A DNA stretch of 64,000 nt from Cylicocyclus nassatus (Eukaryota > Nematoda > Chromadorea > Rhabditida > Strongylidae): assembly GCA_958299035.1 (NCBI GenBank), contig CATQJL010000001.1, positions 14,830,305 to 14,894,304 of the forward strand, written 5' to 3'. Below, piece by piece: positions 57,856 through 64,000 of this stretch. The notes under the pieces are model-generated. The model had not been told where the DNA came from. It was given only the letters and a program-made list of their open reading frames with translations, and did no database searches. Made by a program: the position numbers and the translations under genes. Every line of letters begins with the position of its first letter. Position 1 is the first letter of the stretch.

Positions 57856-58689
57856 TACTTTCTGAAATTTTTTCTCAATATTATGTAGATGCATAATTCC
57901 TGCACCAAATAAGGTACCTACCGCAATAATTCGGAATTCTCCTATGTCCTTGATGGATCCGCTGTATCATTAGAGATATATCGTTAAACAGAGCAAACCT
58001 AGATCCACAAGATGGCGCTCTAATATCTACCAGCTTCAATACACGCGGTGTTTCAAGGCGGAAATTTGAAAAAACCATCCTCCCGAAAACCTCAAGCCAA
58101 ATCGAAACAAAACTGCTACTCCGTTCAAAAATGGGGAAAACATGAAAAACTTCGTTTTCTCAATTTCTAGCTAAGAGAAAATGCAGAAAGGGCCGAAGGA
58201 AATGTATTATATGAAACGCCAACATGGGCAAGTGAAAATTTTCGAAGGACTTTTTTGAACGGACTTGTACCAATTTTTCGACCAGTTTTGAACGGACCAA
58301 GTTTTTCTTGGTTGTTTGGGACGCTAAGATCTTTTCCGCTTTTGGCTTGAATCTTCGCTTGGACCAAGGGTGTTGCAAAACTTTTAGCACTATCTTGTAG
58401 AGTTACCGCAACCGTCCCTCTCCAGTTCATATCTTGCAGAGCTAACTTTGCTCTACCGAAAGGTATATCAGGGATTATTTAGGATATAGAAGAAATAATG
58501 CGATCTGTACCTATCTTGGTATAGGAACTATGCATCAACCTAATACGTAAAATGCCACGCTCCTTCTTCTTCAATTCGGAGTTACAGGTCACAAATATTT
58601 CGGAAAAAAATCCAAAAAATGTTTCAAAGGGCGACTCCCCCCCTCTGAACAACATATTAGAACGACACTGATAAATCGCTTATTTGCAG
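57856..58689. other. Rest of gcy intron, unassigned
   Basis: Two short blocks resemble other intergenic repeats (TCATATCTTGCAGAGCTAAC near 58427). No exon candidates with family similarity. Confidence 0.35.
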
Positions 58690-59861
58690 AGAAAGAGAAA
58701 AAGAAAAAAGGAGACAAGATGCTCTGTGGAAGATTCCGTCGCATAAACTTAGAAAACCCGTGTTTAAGGTAAGCTTTTTCTCCCATCTTAGGCATGACAT
58801 TTGATCAACTGGCTTGGCGGATGGAAGGCTGGGCTTTGTAACCTGATTAAGGCCGCTCGGGCCAGCGACGTAGTCTGCGTCTTTCCCGCGCGCGTGCTCT
58901 CTGATCATTACCTAGCCTCAATTAGGTACGAAGCCCCGTCTTCCAGCCGCCAAGCCAGTTGAATCAAAGGGTACCTAATAAATTTTTCTTAATAACTCTA
59001 CATTTAGAGCACATCACAATCGTTTTCATCATCAATATCTGGAGCTCACTCGGATGTATTTTATACGAATGCAGAAACTGAGAAAATGTGCTATTTCTAT
59101 TATGGAAACGATCCGCTTACTGCGTTTAAGCATTCCACTCTGCTTAGGTTTGATGAGCGAACAAATTCGGAGTTTCGAAAGGTTTGCGACTGTTAACAAA
59201 TTATAAGGATGAAAAAAATAACTTTTTTGCAGATGCGTCAAATTGAACATGACAATTAAATTCGTCCTCAACCCAGTGGACATCTATGACAATTTGAAAT
59301 TAATTCTGAAGCAGGCTGTTGGCGTTAGAGCTCTACTCCATTTATGTCAGTTTAACTGAAGGCAGAGAGACCCGCGCTCTACCGCAACCGTCCTGCTCCA
59401 TTTCAAATTCGAAATCTCCAACGGGTGCCTATTGGAAGGGACAACCCATCGTATTTATGGAGGCGTAGGCTACTTTGCACCACAAAGGTGTTTTCCATGC
59501 AGGACTTCGCCGACGCAATCTAGGACTGCAAGCTTTGTTGCGGCCGCGACGCGTCTCGACAGACTACTTTTTTACGCACTTTTAAATGTTTGGAATAAAA
59601 AACTGTCAAAATCTCCTCTACTTTCATTTGCAGGGATTGCACTTTATTCACGTTTCCCCTATGGTTAAACACGGACGACTTACATCTCAGGTAGATTTCT
59701 TTGCTTTCTGGTAAAAGGAAGAAAACCGGACATTTTTTAGAATTGCGCTGTTGATGATCGTTGGCAAGTGAAGTATCTTATTATGGGATGTCACGCATAA
59801 AGGAATACGAACATCGAGCACGAGAAGGTATACGGTAGCAATACGGTATCGAAGAAATCAC

Positions 59862-61445
59862 TATGTGTGTGGCGGCTCGGTGGGCCCTAAGCACCTAGAA
59901 TTACCCGAGACACCCGCACGCTCGCCCGCTTATTGCATACGACGCAACCTAGCCTACTGCTTTACCTAGCGCGTAACAAAACACAACTTCAAATTACTAA
60001 TAGTTTATCCTTATGACACAAATGAAAACAACTAGACACTAAATTAAAATACTAACTACTACTACAAAACTACTAACTAAGGGCCGCATGCACTAACCTC
60101 CCCGCGGGGAGGGGATCGCAGCTTAAAAGAAAGCTTTATATTTCAAAACTCCTGATACCTGGATTTTACGTTGTGTACCTATCCGTAAGTATTCCTACTA
60201 CCCTTCACTATGAACATGTTGAACAGGAGCGAGAAGCTGTACGAACCGCATTTTCCAGCTTTTGTATGATCCCTGATGATCCCCGGCGCTTTTCTTTGAA
60301 ATCATTTTTCTTTCTCCGATGTTAACGAAAAACCCAAAGTTGTGCAGATTATCTAAACCGACAGTGCTAAGCATGTTGCTGATAAGAACAAATGATGTTT
60401 TGAAGTCATGAAATTTTCGATGATCCACAGGTCGAAATTTGAGGTTTGCCGGAAAATTCGACTTTTTAAAAACTCATTTGTTCTCATCAGCAACATGCTT
60501 AGCACTGTTGTGTCAGATGTTCAGTACGACTTTGGAAGGTTTTCGTTAACTTCGGAGTAAGAAAAATGACTTTAAAGAAAAGCGCCGGGGATCATCAGGG
60601 ATCATACAAAAGCTGGAAAATGCGGTTCGTACAGCTTCTCGCTCCTGTTCAACATGTTCATAGTAGAGGGTAGTAGGAATACTTACGGATAGGTACACAA
60701 CGTGAAATCCAGATATCTGGAGTTTCGAAACATAAAGCTTTCTTTTAAGCTGCGATCCCCTCCCCGCGGGGAGGTTAGTGCATGCGGCCCTAAAAGAAGA
60801 AAGACCCCAACACGGGACAGGGTGCCCTATCCCGTGCTACCGATGTCGCGCGACTATAAACACAAATAAGAAATATGCTACCGAGGCTTCACCTATACAG
60901 ATCCGCCACGCGTCGCCGGATACCAGGCGCGACAGCCTCTCCGCTTCCAAGGTTTACTAGATATCAAATTCCAAAGGTTCCAAAATAGCTCGTCTGAAAC
61001 AATCCCAAATCTGACTTGAACTCCAATCCAATACAACTTCCGATCTGCTCGACAGCTAACGCAAACGAGACATCAAAGGCGGGAACTAATGACTAGCACG
61101 AGTACAATAGAAAACATATGAAAGGATTATCGATCGAAGACGAAAGCGAACAGACGCTGCAATGAGGCGCCGCCGCTATATATAGCCTTTTGGCTGGCAA
61201 CGCGCCAAGGCGAGGAGAGGTCCAGCGGCGATTGCGGCGAACGTAAGAAAGTGCCGTTATCGTCGCCGTGTAGCGCGGCAGCAACCAGTGCTCCCGGTCT
61301 CCTACTTCTAGGAGCGCTCGCATCGGCAATGTGAATCTTCAGAGCAGTTATGGACAGCACCAGAATTTTTGCGCGGGGAACAGGCGAGATGGGAACGCAA
61401 GAAGGAGACGTGTACAGATTCACTAATTTTAACATCGTTCTTACC
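59862..61445. other. GC-rich inserted block containing a fold-back element
   Basis: Base composition changes sharply at TGTGTGGCGGCTCGGTGGGC and returns to AT-rich near 61445. It sits where kinase-homology exons of the gcy gene are expected. It includes CGCCGCTATATATAGCC (61169-61185), a TATA-box-like palindrome that would suit a promoter on either strand. An LTR or composite insertion is plausible, but termini and target duplication were not established. Confidence 0.5.
60081..60790. mobile_element. Fold-back element with GGGCCGCATGC ends
   Basis: GGGCCGCATGCACTAACCTC at the left and its exact inverse at the right, flanked by TAA on both sides (60078-60080, 60791-60793), as in PIF/Harbinger-type elements. 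The arms pair for over 300 bp (AGCAACATGCTTAGCACTG, CGGGGATCATCAGGGATCAT). Non-coding, nested in the GC-rich block. Confidence 0.85.
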
Positions 61446-62628
61446 GCGAACTCTCACCTATAACCCCCCCCCCCCCCGCCGCGACCTTGGAATTTGAAAT
61501 TTTTGAAATTGAAGTTGCCTACATGCGTGATAAAATAGTGATAACGAATCGTTTCTAGCTGTGAATGATTAAGATAGTTTTTAAAAATTCAGAATAGCTC
61601 CCTATTTTTCAAAAATTCCGAGGTTATACGACTGAAAAGCTGTAAAGCATCCAAAAAAGTTTTTATAGGCCTTCATCTAAAAAAATTTTATGTCATTTTT
61701 TTCTTCTGCAAAATTTTTGGATGGCCACTGAGAGATTAATTTTTCCTATAATTCGAATGCAGTTACGCTATAATTGCAAGTGAACTAATCACCAAAAAAT
61801 CTTTTCTGCTTTCCAAATCCCAAAACCAGTTTGGGATTTGGAAAGCAGAAAAGAAGGCGCAGAAGATACGTCATTTATTTTGGAAATTTCAAATAGTTTT
61901 TAAACTCCAAAAATTCTCCAGAAATCGTATATTTGGTCACAGAAGCGAGTATGGACCTTTTAGGCCAAGTCTCGAAAGTAAAACCATGAAATTACCCCTG
62001 CTTTGGTAAGTGTCTACAGCATCTTCTACCATAATCCAAGTTTTTGAAATTTTGTTTAGATCCATCTTATCGGCGAATGTTGGTCCGAGTGGCCGAGACA
62101 TTGACCAGATATGAAAAAAGTCAAACGGCTACTTACATCTCTGCAGAGTGGAAAATGGGTAACAAAATCCTGCCTTCTAATTCCTCTGCAAATTTTCCTT
62201 CCAGAAAGTTGAACCTTATGGATTACGTTATGAATACGCTGGAGAACTATGCCAGCTCGCTAGAAGCTGAAGTGGAGGAACGCATGAAGGAACTGGTTGC
62301 TGAAAAGACAGAGCGACCCTTCGCTTTACAGGATGTTGCCAAAGTATGCAAACTTGTACTAATTTGTAGTCCTCCCCCCCCCCCCCCCCGAGAAGATTCA
62401 GCTAACCTGAATCTTCAAAACTTCCAAAAACATTTTACTTATTCAGATGTGAAAGCAAGTCATTTGCATAGTTTATCATCATAAGCTAATTTCAAGAATT
62501 TTTGCACCTCCCCCTACTAATCCGCCACTGCAATTTTCACGAAGTTTGTGCATTTCAGGCAAGTAGCTGAGAAACTCAAAGGTGGCGTTTCCATAGAACC
62601 TGAAAACTTTGATAAAGTGTCGATCAAG

Positions 62629-64000
62629 AAACTAAGAGTTATTCAGAGCATCGCCTCATGAGTAATTGCAGCAACCTGTTTCCAATTACTTCTGATTGCA
62701 AGCGGCTTTGTCATCAAATCTAGCTTGGAATTCTGAGACAGAAAAGTATTCTCAGGTTTTCAAAGTCAAATCATCATTCACGTTTCACATATTCGCAAAA
62801 TTGTCATATGGTACATAGCCCAGCACAATCAATCAAGCATGTACGAGCGACTTGTGCATTTCACTTCCCTCCCACGTTGCCTAGCGCTTGAACGTCTTTT
62901 CTTTCAAAATCAATCATAGTTTTGTAGAATCAACATAATAATAACACAAAATCGTGCTAAAATTCAGTATGTCATGCATGCTTCCGATGAGAACAAATGG
63001 AATATCAAAATGTGATATTTATTGAAGAGCCTCGTGGTATATTTAGATTTTTAGGAATTTTTAAGATTTGATATACAGGGTGTCCCAAAAAGATGTGCAC
63101 ACTGTTTCATCGTTAATAACTTTCTTGCTTTCATGTCTTTTGCCAAGCTTGAGGAGCCATTCTTTAGACCGAGGTTCAACTTAGATTTGCATTATGAAGC
63201 GACTTATCAGCAGCTCTTCATTACTATAGGATTACGGTAGGAATTTCAAGGAGGATTTTGAGCTTTGAAAGCGGTATTTTGCCTCAGAAAGAAAGCCAAA
63301 CAAGCCAGAAACTCTTGGACTGGGCTAATCGAAGTTGCTAATTCTAAATATGAAAATTGCACTTTAGTACACTGCTTCTTTCATGAGTTATTCCAGATTT
63401 AAGGTAACAACTGATTTTCCAATATTTGTGATAAATGTGAATACGCCATCAAGAAAGCTCAAAAAACTGGTGGAAAGTTATGTAGTGAAATTAGCACGCC
63501 TGAAAACCTTGCTACACAAATTTTTAGATTTTTTCGAAATTATTTCATTAAAAGGCTTATTCCACAGTGACGCTGTATGCTGAAAGTTCATACCGTGAAC
63601 ATACCGTAACGAAGAGTGATTGGTGATTCGCTCTGTTTTGTAAATCTAAGTTTATCCTCGCTATACAAAATGGTACCTCAAGCTCGGCAAAAGACATGAA
63701 AGCAGGAGAGTTATCAACGATCAAACAGTGTGCACATCTTTTTGGGACACTCAGTATTGCTCTTATACCTCGTAAAGACGTACTGTCAAGGCTTATTCAG
63801 CAACAGAGTAGAAATTGAAGGTAAAGAATGTCGCTTATGGCACATTCGTAGCTATTGCTCATGCACATCTCGTCACCGCGAAGGCACTATGTTGAGCGTC
63901 AGATCTCCTAGTAGACAGCGGTTCGGCAATGTACAGTGTTCCTGCACACAATAATTATTGCGCGAAATAATAGTTTCCCAAACGTTATAAAGTTTTGAAA
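62629..64000. other. Downstream region without recognised gene
   Basis: No guanylyl cyclase catalytic motif is found. The stretch is AT-rich apart from the element at 63076-63754; 63755-64000 is unassigned. Confidence 0.4.
63076..63754. mobile_element. Mariner-like non-autonomous element
   Basis: CAGGGTGTCCCAAAAAGATG at the left and its near inverse (TTTTTGGGACACTCAG) at the right, flanked by TA. Shares arm sequence (CACTGTTTCATCGTTAATAA, CTTCATTACTATAGG) with 46736-47427. 679 bp, non-coding. Confidence 0.88.

Larger units (their letters stand above)
54307..62628 (+). pseudogene. Receptor-type guanylyl cyclase (gcy family), broken and lacking cyclase domain
   Basis: Family role: membrane receptor making cGMP, many acting in sensory neurons. 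Exons followed: 54307-54421, 54731-54842, 54917-55039, 55093-55208, 55562-55677, 55728-55860, 55983-56041, 56099-56192 (extracellular ANF-receptor domain: AVMDHLSWDAFAFIYSASED, RIVVVCLNSPDNKRMFML, YATQLYVAMMVYAGVLNRT), 56517-56631 (CGFTG, then TM AAICIAALLILSVGVVVI), 58690-58768 (ALWKIPSHKL), 59008-59181 and 59233 on (EFRK joined to MRQIEHDN), 59634-59690 (GLHFIHVSPMVKHGRL), 59741-59827 (NCAVDDRWQVK, EYEHRARE), 62060-62341 (NLMDYVMNTLENYASSLEAE) and 62559-62628 (QVAEKLKGGVSIEPENFDK). Lesions: frame breaks near 55635, 59257, 59777 and 62323. Central and C-terminal kinase-homology exons are not found, and the catalytic cyclase domain is not in the window. 5' exons are missing (gap). Confidence 0.88.

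Noticed and set aside
58160..58430. Overlapping minus-strand frames of 76 and 87 residues
   Set aside because: Within a gcy intron, no domain, no splice signals and no paralogue.

Overview
The window is eukaryotic and almost certainly nematode, most likely a rhabditid or strongylid (clade V) species. The evidence is small introns ending in TTTTCAG/TTTGCAG-type acceptors, an intact nematode-specific Srx chemoreceptor gene, a nematode-type receptor guanylyl cyclase, and an RTE-type LINE of the kind common in hookworms and their relatives. There are no bacterial-style operons. Most of the 64 kb is transposable-element and duplicated DNA, and many of the long open frames are shadows of repeats.

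Layout. 1-11.4 kb: a 2.4 kb palindrome and a following duplication unit carry a family of small secreted Pro/Gly-rich peptide genes. One copy is intact (5168-5493); two are broken in the palindrome and another lies at 28 kb. A 3.6 kb fold-back repeat then carries a nested mariner-like element. 11.9-35 kb: a complex rearrangement. A Penelope-like element (PLE) is present twice (12.1-13.75 kb and 18.4-22.5 kb). Between the copies lies a 4.5 kb piece that is the inverted copy of 30.2-34.8 kb (Helitron + 5' half of an RTE LINE + small MITE). Junction sequences (a 3-base microhomology and a chimeric MITE) look like replication template switching. 25.7-28.7 kb is a second copy of the 3.2-5.9 kb unit. 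35-42.7 kb: fold-backs and non-autonomous Helitrons, with no gene recognised.

42.8-48.5 kb: an intact eight-exon srx-family chemoreceptor gene whose fifth intron is 4.4 kb of transposon debris. 48.7-53.1 kb: more mariner-like fold-backs and a tandem duplication, then a 500-N assembly gap. 54.3-62.6 kb: a receptor-type guanylyl cyclase (gcy family). Its ligand-binding, transmembrane, kinase-homology and hinge exons can be followed, but it has several one-base frame breaks, missing kinase-homology exons and no cyclase domain in the window. It is called a pseudogene, or a gene damaged by sequence error.

The two recognisable host genes (srx and gcy) both belong to chemosensory families in nematodes. 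They have no operon-like relation here. Their introns have expanded by repeated insertion of mariner-like fold-back elements, and one gene has stayed intact while the other appears to have decayed.
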